Of a stretch of 64,000 nucleotides of DNA, positions 45,616 to 56,960 are shown piece by piece. Both the position numbers and the translations under genes were made by a program. The notes beneath the pieces are model-generated. The model was not told where the DNA came from, made no database searches, and worked only from the letters and a program-made list of their open reading frames with translations. Source of the DNA: Kwoniella bestiolae CBS 10118. Lineage: Eukaryota > Basidiomycota > Tremellomycetes > Tremellales > Cryptococcaceae. Within the stretch, counting starts at the first letter, position 1; every line of letters begins with the position of its first letter. The stretch is taken from contig NC_089247.1 in NCBI RefSeq assembly GCF_000512585.2, positions 682,001 through 746,000 on the forward strand. Reading direction: 5' to 3'.

Positions 45616-48600
45616 CTATCTACCCACTGAATCTCTGCCAGTAAATTTGACCATCCCCTCACTAGCCCTCCGACCAGTATCGAACCACCCTCCCAACTCA
45701 TTCCTATTCTGAGTACCAGGTATGATGGTATTCCCACTACCCTCTCTTTCCCTCTGTTGTCTACCTCCACCTTCCATCTCTACATCTACACTGGGCCTTG
45801 TCGAGGAACTCTCACTTATCTCACTTTCACTGGGCGCTACACTCGTGGGCGATATCCTCCCATCGGATGGTAATCCGCCGAGGATGCCTAATCCCACAGA
45901 GGCAGACACGCTTCTGGGTAGATTCGGTCGTTGTACCGCACCAGCACGTGAAGGTGTGGATGGTCGACCCGGCACGTTGAGGGTATTATTGGTATTGGTG
46001 TTATTTGTCAAAGCCAGTCCCAATGAGTGAACTCGATTTTCCAACCATTTAGCAAAACTTGACGACATGCAGAAACTCGCGTAAAAATCATTTTCCACTC
46101 GGGATTTCGTACTTAGACCTTTCGTCTTGAAGAGTAGGGGGTTGGGTCCATGGTTCCTTAGATGAGTTAGGAAGTTGGGTAGGGAGAAGGGCTTGATCAC
46201 TCCTGCGGTGTGTTGGGCTGGGGCTGAAGATAAGGGCGAGGGTGTATTGGGGCCGGATACAGGTATATTGGGAGTGGAAGATAAGGTTGGGACGAGGGTT
46301 TGGAAGTATCGATTAAGTGGGACGAGAAAGCGCTCGGTGAGTTGTTGGAAATGCGTACGAAGGGCTTCGTTCCCTTCTGAGTCTAGATCATCACCATTAC
46401 TCAGCCATGGTACTGATTTTTTGATTGTCAGATGATGAGACCTACCATCCAAGTTACCCTCCGCTACCAACCCTTCCAAGCGCTTCAACAGCACTCTATC
46501 CTTCTGTACGCTCCTATGTCTCCTACTGAGGAACCCCTCAGGTTGATCCTTCATACCTGGACTAGCGACACCTGTCGTAGCGGGACCCGTCCCATTCTGG
46601 ACTACCCTTCGTATCCGTTGTGAAGGGATGGAAATGACGTTGGGCCAATGACTCGCCGCATTCCGAAAGAACGGATTGGTCACTCCTACCACCACTCCTG
46701 CTTGGGGTTTGTTAGAATTGACAAGCAATGAGAAGTCGTGGTCGTGTATATGAAGGTATGGTCGAAAGTCGCCTGCGGGGGGGATCTGCGAGAAGAGATG
46801 TCAAGTATGAGCTGGGCAATCTGATAAAAAAGTGACTAAGATGACAGCTCACAGGTCTCAGGAGTTCACGTAGCCACCATACGATCTCTGAGCAGGTTTT
46901 CGGATCAGGTGCGATGATCAGCACCGGTTCAGCTAGTATGAGGCATTCCCATAGTGACCAAAGCGAGGGTAGGAACGATGCAAAAGCGCGTAGAGGTGTT
47001 GAAGTGGGAAGGGCAGCGAGGATCTGTCAATAAGTTAGAAAGTACCGTTTTTGCCTTGATTCCGAACGAAGGCTCAGGTAAAATGAAGACAACTCACGGG
47101 CTGTTTCAACGTAGGCGAAGTCAGACCGAACGCTTTACCTATCTGAGGGGACTCAGTGGTATCGGGTAATTTTACATTGATCAGATCCGTCAACATTGGT
47201 AGTTCCAATACAGAATCAGGTGTAGGGTCCGGCCTGCGACAGTAGTAAATGGCATGATAAGTTACAGCTAAGCAGACGCTAACATATCTTTGAGGTGACT
47301 CACCAAGAAGCTATGGAATGACAAGCAGCTTCTAAAGCAGAATAACCATATTCGAAGAACACCGGAGCTACCTTCTGTAAGACTGCAGAGAACAATGCTG
47401 GGAACGGTAGGTGAGTGAGAATGACCAGGGATTTCTACGACCATCCATCGAAATAAATCAGTATATCTCTGCGATATCCTCTTAGCTGGCAATAGTGCGA
47501 AAGAGTGGGAGTACCCACCTGCATATAACCCCTGGTAATACCCTTATCTCGCCTCTGCTCAAACCACACAAACCCATATAACCATTCCCTCCCCCTCTCA
47601 TCCCACTTCCTATATTCTTCAGCCTTATCCCCAGGTTTCGTTGTCCCAGGCGCAGGTATGGGCGTACTTATACCGTTCCCCGATCCTCCGGGTAGAGCAT
47701 CGGCCTCCTCAGGGGGGTCACCAACTTTGAGATCTATCATTTCCTCTTCGACCGTTTTCACCACTCTGTCAGGCATGGGGGAGGGCGGTTCAGGTTGGGC
47801 GAGGGAGGATGGGTCGGGGGGAATGTGTCGGATCTTGAAGGAGAAGAGTATGGAGCCTTCGGAGAAGAGGGAAGTATCAGGGAAGGAGGAGAATGCGCTG
47901 TGGAATGGGTCATGTGGTCAGCGAAAGGGCATTTTGTACGATACTAGCGAATTTACGCCGGGATGGATGAGAGGATGGTTCTGATCATAGGAAATCATTT
48001 GCATATCCTCTTCTTGACTCAGACGATAGAATCTCCTTCCTTCGTGTCTAAAGTCAAGTACTTCTTCTCCCAGTGGACCAATAATGTCCGACACCCCCTG
48101 ATGCACAATGCAAATGACAAGTAGGATCCAATTCACTCACACATTCTCCTTCTCTCCCGGCCCCCACCTCCTATCCCCCGCCCTCCGTTCCACAACAGGC
48201 CCACGTTCCAAATCAAAATTACAAACCACCACCTCCTTAACCCACCTCCCCATCTTCCTGCTCGTGGCATCACCGACCAATGGTGGAGGACGTGGTTCCC
48301 CAGGTCGTCTGCTCCATCCCAACTTTGACGAGGGCGTGGAATGTATCTGCGCGGCCGAGGTGGAAGAAGACATGATAGATGAGTTGGGTCCAGATCTGTG
48401 GGGGATATTGGTATTGAGTGAGGGGAGTTTAACGTTTAGGGATCGGGATCTGCCTAAGCCAGAGGAAGTCCTTCGCGAGGGGAAAAGTCTATCTCTTCCA
48501 TCTGACGAAACGGGCCTGGAGCTGGAACTGGGTCCTGGAGCAGAGAGGGAGAGGGGATCGGAGTCGTCATTGAGGTTTACTATACCTACACCTACACCAT

Positions 48601-48877
48601 TATTAGGTGGAGTGGGTGAAGGGACGCTCGGTCCCGCATCTTGAGATTGGGGTTGGGGTGATCTGGTGAACAGTGATCTACCAAATAATCTCTGACTGGG
48701 TGCCGAGACATCTCGTTCTCTTGAATGTGATCTAGGTCGCGAATCAGGCTGAAGTGTTTGATCCGAGGAGGAGCTGGGTCGTCTAGGAGGTTGAGGCTGA
48801 GGTTGAGAGGTGAAATGCGAAGAGGAGAGGGAGATATCACCGCTATCCTCGTCGTTGAGCGGTATCTGTCGGCTCAT
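45616..48877 (-). CDS. DENND6-type DENN-domain protein
   Basis: DENN proteins are Rab guanine-nucleotide exchange factors; DENND6 acts on recycling-endosome Rabs in animals. Minus-strand exons: 48877-48141, 47897-47519, 47434-47304, 47233-47098, 47023-46853, 46785-45616, giving 907 residues. Family-specific text, in order: VVVCNFDLERGPVVE, AFSSFPDTSLF, GFVWFEQRRDKGITRGYMQ, KSLVILTHLPFPALFSAVLQ, LWECLILAEPVLIIAPDP, DFRPYLHIHDHDF and VVVGVTNPFFRNAASHWPN. A 200-residue Ser/Pro-rich N-terminal extension precedes the DENN fold. The C-terminal third is also low-complexity. Intron 1 (243 nt) contains an open frame, treated here as intronic because the flanking exons join as continuous DENN sequence. 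The substrate Rab is unknown. Confidence 0.88.
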
Positions 48878-49628
48878 CTTTGCGGATCCTTCGTCAACCG
48901 ATTAGCCTTGAGCTTGAGGTATATGACTCTGAGGATGTTAGTCGTTATGTATACAATGGTCGTATGTACAAAGTAAGATACTGTAGCGTTGAATGAACAA
49001 TGGATGGATGGATGGATTGGTTAAATAAAGCGCGTCTTGTCTTGGCTAATTGATTGTTGTGACGTAGTAGTGCCAGTCGATCATTCATCGTTCACTCACT
49101 GCTTGTGGTTAGTCTCCTTTCTGCTGCACTCATATTCATATAGCATATCATACATGTTCATATCATCGGTGTATCTCGTGTATCTATAAGAGTGAGAATA
49201 TACTACATATCCGATCCTTATCCTTCCTATAATATATCCCAAAATCCATGTATGATCCTTATCCTACTTTCATCCGATTGTATCCATTTATTCGTCCTAC
49301 TCGTACTACTGAGCTCGGAAAAAAGAAAGAGGGAACGAAGAAATTCGTTACTGATCTTGACCAACAAGGCAAATTATACTAATGAATGAAATGAAATAAA
49401 ATAAACGTCCGAATGAGTGTTGGGTACAGTTATGGTATCAATGTTATACACTGTACAACGAAAATGAGCGATGAGCGAAAAGCGAAGCGAAGCGGGAAAA
49501 AAGGAATGTCTATATTTGTCTATATGTGTTATCGTATCAATACACTGAGGGAAGAGGAAGAAGAAAGAAAGGTTCCATATCATGGATATTTATATGCCGT
49601 CTGAGATTTGGAGGAGGCCGTTTATGCT
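48878..49628. other. Intergenic, DENND6-like promoter and TRP-like 3' region
   Basis: Holds the promoter of the DENND6-like gene and the AT-rich 3' region of the TRP-like gene. The tract GATGGATGGATGGAT near 49003 is a short tetranucleotide repeat. No conserved ORF. Confidence 0.4.
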
Positions 49629-52357
49629 TTATCCCTGCTTGTTATAATTGAAATACTGTTCCCCTCCAGCAGGTGTCGGACTATGCACCCCCGTCGACGG
49701 GGTATAATAATTCGAATGACCGCTCAACGGTCTACTTGACGCAGTGCTTTGTCTAGTCATCATAGGTTGTTGCTGATACTGTGTCTTCTCGTCGTACTCG
49801 GTAAATCCACCTTTAGCAGCCTGTTCGTAAGCCTGCGCGGCCGATACTCCTTGACCATATCCGCCTCCCGATTCGTGTATCGTGTTATTCTGATTCTGGT
49901 TCTGGTTCAACTCTTGACTAATTCTGGTGGGTGATGAATTGGATTGATCCGAGGTGGCTGTCCCGCTGAATGAAGGAAGATGTTTGGATCCGAAAGTGGG
50001 TTCGTAGTAATTTTCACCGACAGGTTCCATAATTGACGTTCGTCTGTTCAGGACGCTCCCGGTAGGTGATTGATGACCCATTTGATGATCTCTTGAGATG
50101 ACGTTTGGTAAAGTCGGTTCAACCTGAGTCATAGCTGGTTGGTTTTCTGTGGAATCGTCATCGGAAGCGACGAATCGTTCTACTTCTAATCCATCTTCGA
50201 TTCGGTGGGTGTGCTTTCGCCATAGATAGCCGTATCCTATAATCGGAAAATGGATACATCAGGTTAGCATCATTCTTTCTTGACATGTGAAAGCAGTTTC
50301 GAAGTAAACTTACCAAGGTTCCACAACAACCCGAAGAAGAGTAAGATAGTAGGTAAACCAAACGCCACAATAATCACAAACCCAATAACAGCCCTGGGTA
50401 TAGGCCTAACTCCTATACTAGGTATAAAAGCAATCAACAGTCCGAAGGCAATCAACCTGAACAGCGCCAACACAGAGGTAATCCAATCTCCCTTCCTATC
50501 CTTGTGAGGTCGACAAGTCAAGAGCGCAATGAAAACGATAAATTCCACAACCACGTTTCCGATCACCTGAGCCCATGCCGACGTGGGGCCAAAGGAGATG
50601 AAAGCGCTCTTAGCTATCATCCCCAAGACGAGCGGGGCGAACCAGAAGAAATGGAATTTCTGCCTGTAGGCTCGATAGAGGACTCCGACGGAATGGAACC
50701 ATCTATAAGAGGTATAGAGAGGGGATATACCGGGTGCGGTAGATGATAATCTTCGGTTACGTAGGATGGATAATACGAATACGGTCGCCAAGGGGACGAG
50801 GACGAGGAGGAGTGAGAAGACCGCGAAGAATATGGATAGGCCTGAATCACCGACGTGGAATTGCCAGAATCCAAAGATGAAGATGGGGAAGAACCATATG
50901 AGGCACTGCGATCATGAGCCAAAAGACAACAATCAGTATCACATTGCATGGCATGATTTGGTATATGTGGATGGGATCACTTACCAATCTCAGAGCATTA
51001 CCCGCACAGAAACCCCACCACATCCTCCTCAGCCTTCCTGCCCAGCCAATCTCCCTCTTTCCTCTACTCGATCGCTCTACTATCAATAGCACGCCAAAGA
51101 GCAAGACGTGGAATGCAATAGCGATAGCGATGAAAGCGAGGAAGAAGAAGAAGACCGTCGTAAAAGCATCGGCGGTGGGTATACTGAGTGTATTGGTGTA
51201 GACTGGTAATCCACTTGATAGTTCCGAAGTAGCATTCTGAGCTAGGGCAGAAGCGATCCTAGCTCTCTTGTGCAATTCTAGGTTATTCACGTTGACTTCG
51301 GGTGAGACTATAGTATTTTGGGCGAGGAAAGTTTGGAAGGTAGATTTGTCAGACATGACTTCGTTCATTGACGCATAGACGTTGTAAGGCGAGAATTTCC
51401 TGTTGATGTATTGTACGTCGGAATATGAGTTGGAATCTAGATGACCACCTGTCTTCGATCTCATCGTGTTGATAGAATGTTGAATATGAGAGGATTTGAA
51501 CAGTCCAATTGCCCAGTGGAAGTTCTGGGTGAAAGCTGAGTATGCTAGTGGGTAGTTGAGATGCATCAGACCAGACGCAGCGGCCGATTGGAAGAGGTAT
51601 AGGATGTCGAACCATCTATACTGTGCTGGTGAGGGCGAGTTGGCAGCTCCGGTATGTAATAAACCGACGAGAAGAGCGACCAGGGTGAACATTCCAGTTG
51701 ACCACGATACGGCTGATTGTCTGACTGACCAGCCGTTGGATAAGGTAGCTTGAAGACATGCTGCGACTTCTCCTGATCCCTCTCGAAGTAGCTGGATTCG
51801 GGCGTACGCTTCGAGATTGGGTATGGACCATGCTATACTGGGTATCTGCGATGAGTATTTCGTAGGGATGGGGTATGTGCCGTAGCCTACGATGTGCATA
51901 TGCGAGTCAGCGTTAGAACATCAACCAGCACAATGTTGTACGAGAAGATCACTGATCTGTCCCAAGACATGACAAGCAGCCGATTGTACTATCTTCCCTC
52001 GATCTACCAAAAACTAAAGGGCATAGACTCACCAGTAAAGTTAACCTGAGGTAACGGACAAACCACCCCCTGGAAATAACTACACAGATCCAACGTCTGA
52101 TTGACAGGTTCGATCCCATATACATTGACATATAAATTCGCCGAGACATTGAGGTTCGACTCGACCGAAGCGAGCGAGAATGAGAATGTGATTGATCCAT
52201 TTGACTTGTGATAGGCTATATCGAACTGATCGACCAGGACCGCTTTTGCCTCAGCACAGTAGGTTACGGAGTTGGTGTAGAGGGTATCGCCTGCTGCTGC
52301 GTATACGGTGGTGAGGAAGGGGAGGGCAAGGAGGGAGAGGGAGGGGAATAGTCGCAT
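49629..52357 (-). CDS. TRP-like / flavin-carrier (FLC, Pkd2-type) membrane channel
   Basis: Fungal polycystin-like TRP channel family (yeast Flc1-3, fission yeast Pkd2), involved in cell-wall integrity and calcium entry. Minus-strand exons: 52357-52033, 51886-50985, 50905-50314, 50236-49629, giving 808 residues. A signal peptide (LFPSLSLLALPFLTTVYAAA) leads into an ML-like lumenal domain with paired Cys (VTYCAEAKAV, LDLCSYFQGVVCPLP). A first membrane helix (GMFTLVALLVGLLHTGA) follows, then a lumenal loop and a cluster of about eight helices: AFTTVFFFFLAFIAIAIAFH, IWFFPIFIFGFW, AVFSLLLVLVPLATVFVLSI, FFWFAPLVLGMIAKSAFISF, VIGNVVVEFIVFIALLTC and PRAVIGFVIIVAFGLP. The cytoplasmic tail of about 200 residues is rich in N/Q/S/Y. 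The exact paralog within FLC cannot be assigned. Confidence 0.92.
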
Positions 52358-54055
52358 GGTGGTGGTGGTTGATGGGAGGGTAGTGCGATGATGGTGAGGG
52401 AGAGGGACAGGAGTTGTCTGATAAATGTAAGTGATGAATGATCAGTGATATAGATACATCTTGTTAAGCAGATCGTTTGATAAACCTTTATGCAATTTAG
52501 AATAAGAACTCACCTGAAACCCCCAAAACCTCGAATGATCAACGCACAAAAAGCGTTTTTGTCGGTCCCTCCAGGTTCCAGGTAATGACGATCTATCTGT
52601 TCTTTGCTATTACTCCACTTTTGATGATTACTTGATTGTCGGTGTAACAGGTACAATAAGTCCTCTAATCCTCCGTTACTTTTATTGTACAATCGTACAG
52701 TTACGCGATTGTACAACTGTACAATGTGAATTGTGGAATGGATGATTTTTTGAACAAGTCTTGAAGTTCCAAGATAATCCGTCTGAGACCTAAACCTGAT
52801 CGCAGTCGAGCGATGACGGTGAGACAGTGACAAGCTAATCCACGGCCGAATAGCAGAAGCAGATACCCAATGCTTCAATCTTCACACGCGTCTTCCTTGA
52901 TCTTGCTTCCTTTGATGCTCCAATGAAAGGTAACAACTGACTAAGACTATTGTACAATAACGATGAAGAGGAGAAAAGTGGTAAGTAGGAGTGCAAATGA
53001 ACAACTACAAGTGAAGAGAGATGGGGTGGATGAAACCTATCTGCAGTAATCGAACTGCGAAAATATAATCCAGCAGAATTATTAAGCTTTAACACCTAGT
53101 TAGCTTTTCAGGGTAAACCGTACCATACATAGCGTAGTGGCGATAATTAAACTACTCTTGACGTCAACGATTGCTGCAAATCACGAGTCAGATCACTCTG
53201 CACTCTGCACAAGATCATGACGATTTGATGCAAGGTACAGTTCGAGCATACCAAATTGAAGTCTGAACAGGTGATACTATGGATTTCTCACAGACAGAGC
53301 TATGACCATTGACCATTGGTCGTTCATTTGTACATTCAGTCACTCTGATGACGTCTCTCTTCCTCCGAACAGCGCACAAAAAGGAATCACGGCATTTGAG
53401 GATGGAGGCTTGAGCCTTGGGTTGGGATCGCTTGAGATTCTCTTCATTGTACAACAAATGTCTACGTACGTTGCTTCATTCTGCTGCTCGTCGTCCCATA
53501 CGTTCGGGAATTGTAGAATAGAATTAGTAGTAAAATCAACTCAAGCAATTCTTATTGTCCATGGAGGAGGTGTCAGCGTAACGTCCCAAAGTAATCTAAC
53601 AAAACTCGATCCCTTCAATTCCCGCTCATCCCAGGCGCACATCTCCCGTGTCGGCTCATACATTCAACGCTCCATACCTCCATGATTATGGTCTATCGTC
53701 ACCATCGATCCTTCAGGCTTTAACAATCAATCAATGAACAAATGATTTTCTTCATATTACCAAAAGATATTTACTTTACTTCCCTATACTCAATCCCCAA
53801 ATGATACCTAAAACATATAACCTAGTAAAAGAAAGAAACGGGTTCTGCTTCTGATGATTTTCGTTGTTGAATGTAAATGTAACGAATAAATGTTGCTTGA
53901 ATATAAAGAAACATGTAAAACCGAAAATAACAGAAAAAAGTAAATTTGAACATGAACAAAACAAGTTCATATTGATATTTTGAATTTCCATTTCCATTCC
54001 CATTTCTTCCTTCCCTCCCTGCTCGGTATCTTGATCATTCCCCTTCACCCGTCAA
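52358..54055. promoter_or_regulatory. 1.7-kb region upstream of TRP-like gene
   Basis: Promoter of the TRP-like gene on its left and 3' UTR of the PWWP gene on its right (53700-54055, AT-rich). It contains a cluster of TTGTACAA-type palindromes at 52684-52725, 52949-52958 and 53446-53455. Intermediate ORFs on both strands have no conserved features. Confidence 0.5.
52684..52725. repeat. Cluster of ATTGTACAAT-like palindromes
   Basis: ATTGTACAAT at 52684-52693, ATTGTACAAC at 52708-52717 and ACTGTACAAT at 52716-52725 form one imperfect dyad. Further copies are at 52949-52958 (ATTGTACAAT) and 53446-53455 (ATTGTACAAC). A clustered palindrome upstream of one gene suggests a dimeric regulator site; this is inference. 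Confidence 0.6.
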
Positions 54056-56238
54056 CTAAGCATCGACTTCCATCTTCTCGCCATCTTCCTTCTTCTCCTC
54101 AACCACATCCTTCTTCTCGACCTCTTCCTTCTTCTCTCCATTGGAGGTAGCCGAGGCTTCACCATTGGTAGCTCCGTTGGGCTTGTTTTCACTGGAAGCT
54201 ATGAAATCCGTCCATTGGTGCATCAGTTTGGAGGCTCGGTCGGTGATCTTGAAGTCGTCGTTCCTTGGGATCTCATTCAGAGTCATGATCTTCTTCATCA
54301 CTGTGTCAAGTGTCCCAAACTGTCAGTCTCATTCACTAGCGTGGATTCATATGATTGTGCAAAATCGACCCACCTTTACCAATCTTGGAATACTGCAATG
54401 CATCTATCGTCATGGAATCGTACGATTCGATGGTCTTGAACAAGTCATCGTAGGTTGGCATTTCCTATCACATCAAAATTGAGGGTCAGTCGTGCCCACC
54501 AGAATCAACCAAAATAGACGGCCAACTCACCTCAGCAGAAGGCAGTGACTTGCTCAAGAAAGCTCTCTGAAGCTTATGTCTCCAATCCTTGACTTTGACA
54601 CACTCGGGATTGGATGCGAGGGGATCTGATAACAGATATAATCAGCTACGTCGTGAAATTGTCGTGGACACGGTAGCTAATGAATTCAGCAGAAGCAACT
54701 CACCATCATCTGCAGGTTCCTGGTTCTCAGGCTTGGAAGCAGGTGGCTTAGCTCCCTTAGCAGGGGTAGCCTTGGATTTGGCGGCTGGCTTGGACTTGGC
54801 CTTAGATTTAGGGGCTTCGTCTTCGTCTTCGGCGGCGGTCTAAGAGATATTGCGAGTCAGCTCGATGGAAGCATGGGTTTTACCGGATATTCCAGACCGC
54901 AGACATCCTTCCAATCTTCCTCACTGTGAGGACTGCCGGGAAAAGCGAGTGCTGTTCCAGATCGTAGCCTCCAGTCCCACCAGAAATCACCAGTTCTTCC
55001 TCCATCAACAGGTACAGGCTTCTATCGGATCCAGATCTGCATTTATTCCACCACTTCTTCCTCCAATTCCCTTCATCCAGCGTCTATTCAAGTCCTTCAC
55101 GATTCCTCCAGGGCACGACACCATCTATCATCTGAGATCAGGATCATACATTACTCACCTTCGACTTGGTAGTCTTCGCCTTCTTTCCCGCCTTCTTCTT
55201 CTCCGGAGCAGCTCTCTTCCTCTTCCCACCAGTGGCAACTTCCTCCTCGTCCTCCTCCTCATCATCTATCTCATCCACCTCATTCTCATTCTCAGCATCC
55301 TCCTTTGCTTGTTGGATATCCGCTTGTTGAGCATCCCATTCGGTAGGATCTTGAGCGGTGATATATGCTTCTTTCAGTCCTCCCGTGGCTTTTCGGTGAG
55401 ATTCAGAGAGGTAGGCGGAAATTTCGGATTGGCTGAGGGGTTTGATCTCTTTGGATTGGAGCCATGAGCTGTTAGTGGGGGATAGGGGAATATCAGCTTT
55501 TGGCCTACATAAGCAAAAACGGTCGAGAAATGGAAAATTTGAATTGAGCAGAGCTGATTTGACGATGGTGCAGATTTGGCGATGAACTTTGGAAAAATGA
55601 GAAATTGAGATGTTGGATCGGAACAGGGAGAGATATAAATTGAATTCGTCAAAACTCACAAATCACCAGCCGGGAAGAATTGACAGCAGAAAATCAAGGG
55701 GTTCTTTCCAGGTCTTGTCTTGAGAACATTACGAGGGAGAGTTTCAGGGTCGGCAATCTGGGAGAAAGAGTTAACGAGAAATCAGCATCAAATCCAATTA
55801 AGAGTTAAATGCGGTGCAAGAGGAAAATGTGAGACAACTCACTCTAGCAGCTAAATTATCAAAATCGAAAATACGAAAAATCATCAGCAAATCGATTCAC
55901 ATATTATGAAGCAGGGCATTCTGATCCGAGAAGGCGAGAAGGGGACAGTACTCACGCCAAGGTGGATAACCCCTCAATCTAGCCAAAACAATCTCCCCAA
56001 CTTCGAAATTCCTCTTCTCATCGTTATTCACAGGAGCAGCTGCCTTCTTATTCCCACCACCTGTTGAAGGTCTACCTCGAGGTTTGGATGATGGTGGTTT
56101 CTTAGATGGGGAAGATGACTTTGGTTTCTCCGTTGAGGAAGATGGTTTCTCTACTTCTGGAGCTGGAGCTGGGGCAGGGGCGGGGGTGGACGCGTCGGCT
56201 GCCGGTGGTGGTGCTGATGTTGTTTCCTCGGCTGACAT
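54056..56238 (-). CDS. PWWP-domain chromatin protein
   Basis: PWWP domains bind methylated H3K36 on nucleosomes. Eight minus-strand exons: 56238-55956, 55850-55843, 55757-55660, 55504-55159, 54839-54704, 54625-54531, 54464-54374, 54300-54056, giving 433 residues. Exon 2 has only 8 nt and completes the PWWP core: ILARLRGYPPW joins through it to PAR and then to IADPETLPRNVL. The aromatic strand PLIFCCQFFPAGDL follows. The middle is highly acidic then basic (KRKRAAPEKKKAGKKAK). A helical C-terminal domain (DALQYSKIGKVMKKIMTLNE, then WTDFI) resembles the TFIIS-N/LEDGF integrase-binding-type fold. This order recalls HDGF/LEDGF and fission yeast Pdp3. Intron 4 is 319 nt, unusually long. In-frame upstream ATGs at 56253 and nearby would add up to five residues. 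Confidence 0.85.
55843..55850 (-). other. 8-nt microexon of the PWWP gene
   Basis: CTGCTAGA lies between TTTAG and GTGAGT on the minus strand. Including it restores both the frame and the conserved P-P-W-P-A-R run of the PWWP fold. Omitting it shifts the frame. Confidence 0.8.
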
Positions 56239-56960
56239 GACTACGATCATCAATAGTATATCAGCACATACTCGAGCACTTGGGCCAGTACGGGGGTAGA
56301 GAGGAGGGGGTGATACCTACTGGAGATCTAACGCGTAGGTCGTCGTATGATCAAGAGTTCGATTTTAATTCCTCGATGTAAATTGAATTAATCGAGAGCT
56401 ATGCAATGTACGCTGGTGTTAGCTTTGGTATCAGTATATGTCAGTATGAGAATGAGCCTACGTTAGTTGATACGGTGTTGTGGTGGTGGTGGATGAGGAA
56501 GGGAAGAGGAGTAGGTAATGATGGAGGAATGAGGGTATTTATGTTATGATGGGGGAATGTCAGTTGAGTAGACCACTAGACTGCTACTTGCTATAATCGG
56601 TTAAACCGCATGACTACTATGACGCCTAGGGTAGAACAATAACATTAACTGCCAAATGCGGTAATATCACGGCGTTATAGCTGGAAGACGCGTTTAAGCG
56701 GGGGGAGCGCTTGCCTATTGCCACCTCCGCTTTCGTCTTATAGGCACGCCAAGTGGCACAAGCATTAATCCCACCTCGATATCGATGACGGTTGAATGAG
56801 TTGTCCGAACGAACGAAACGTTGCAATTCAAGGCATTTATTCATTCACTTCACTTTTCACATCGTCAGCTATTTCAAGCTATCATCTCCGCTTGAAGCAA
56901 GCTTGACCGTGCAGTTCAGACAAGTTAAGAGATCAGATCAGATCAGATCAGCACATCAAG
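56239..56960. promoter_or_regulatory. Divergent promoter, PWWP gene / Voa1-like gene
   Basis: A 722-nt divergent region. It contains CGGTTAAACCGCA at 56598-56610, matching 12 of 13 bases of a motif in the YAF9/LSB5-like promoter (21245-21257). A perfect GATCA pentamer repeated four times (56931-56950) ends just before the plus-strand start codon. Confidence 0.5.
56931..56950. repeat. Four tandem GATCA units
   Basis: Perfect 5-bp microsatellite in the leader of the Voa1-like gene, ending 11 nt before its ATG. Confidence 0.8.

Noticed and set aside
52510..52878. Minus-strand ORF upstream of the TRP-like gene
   Set aside because: Covers the TTGTACAA cluster and has no family features; more likely promoter DNA.
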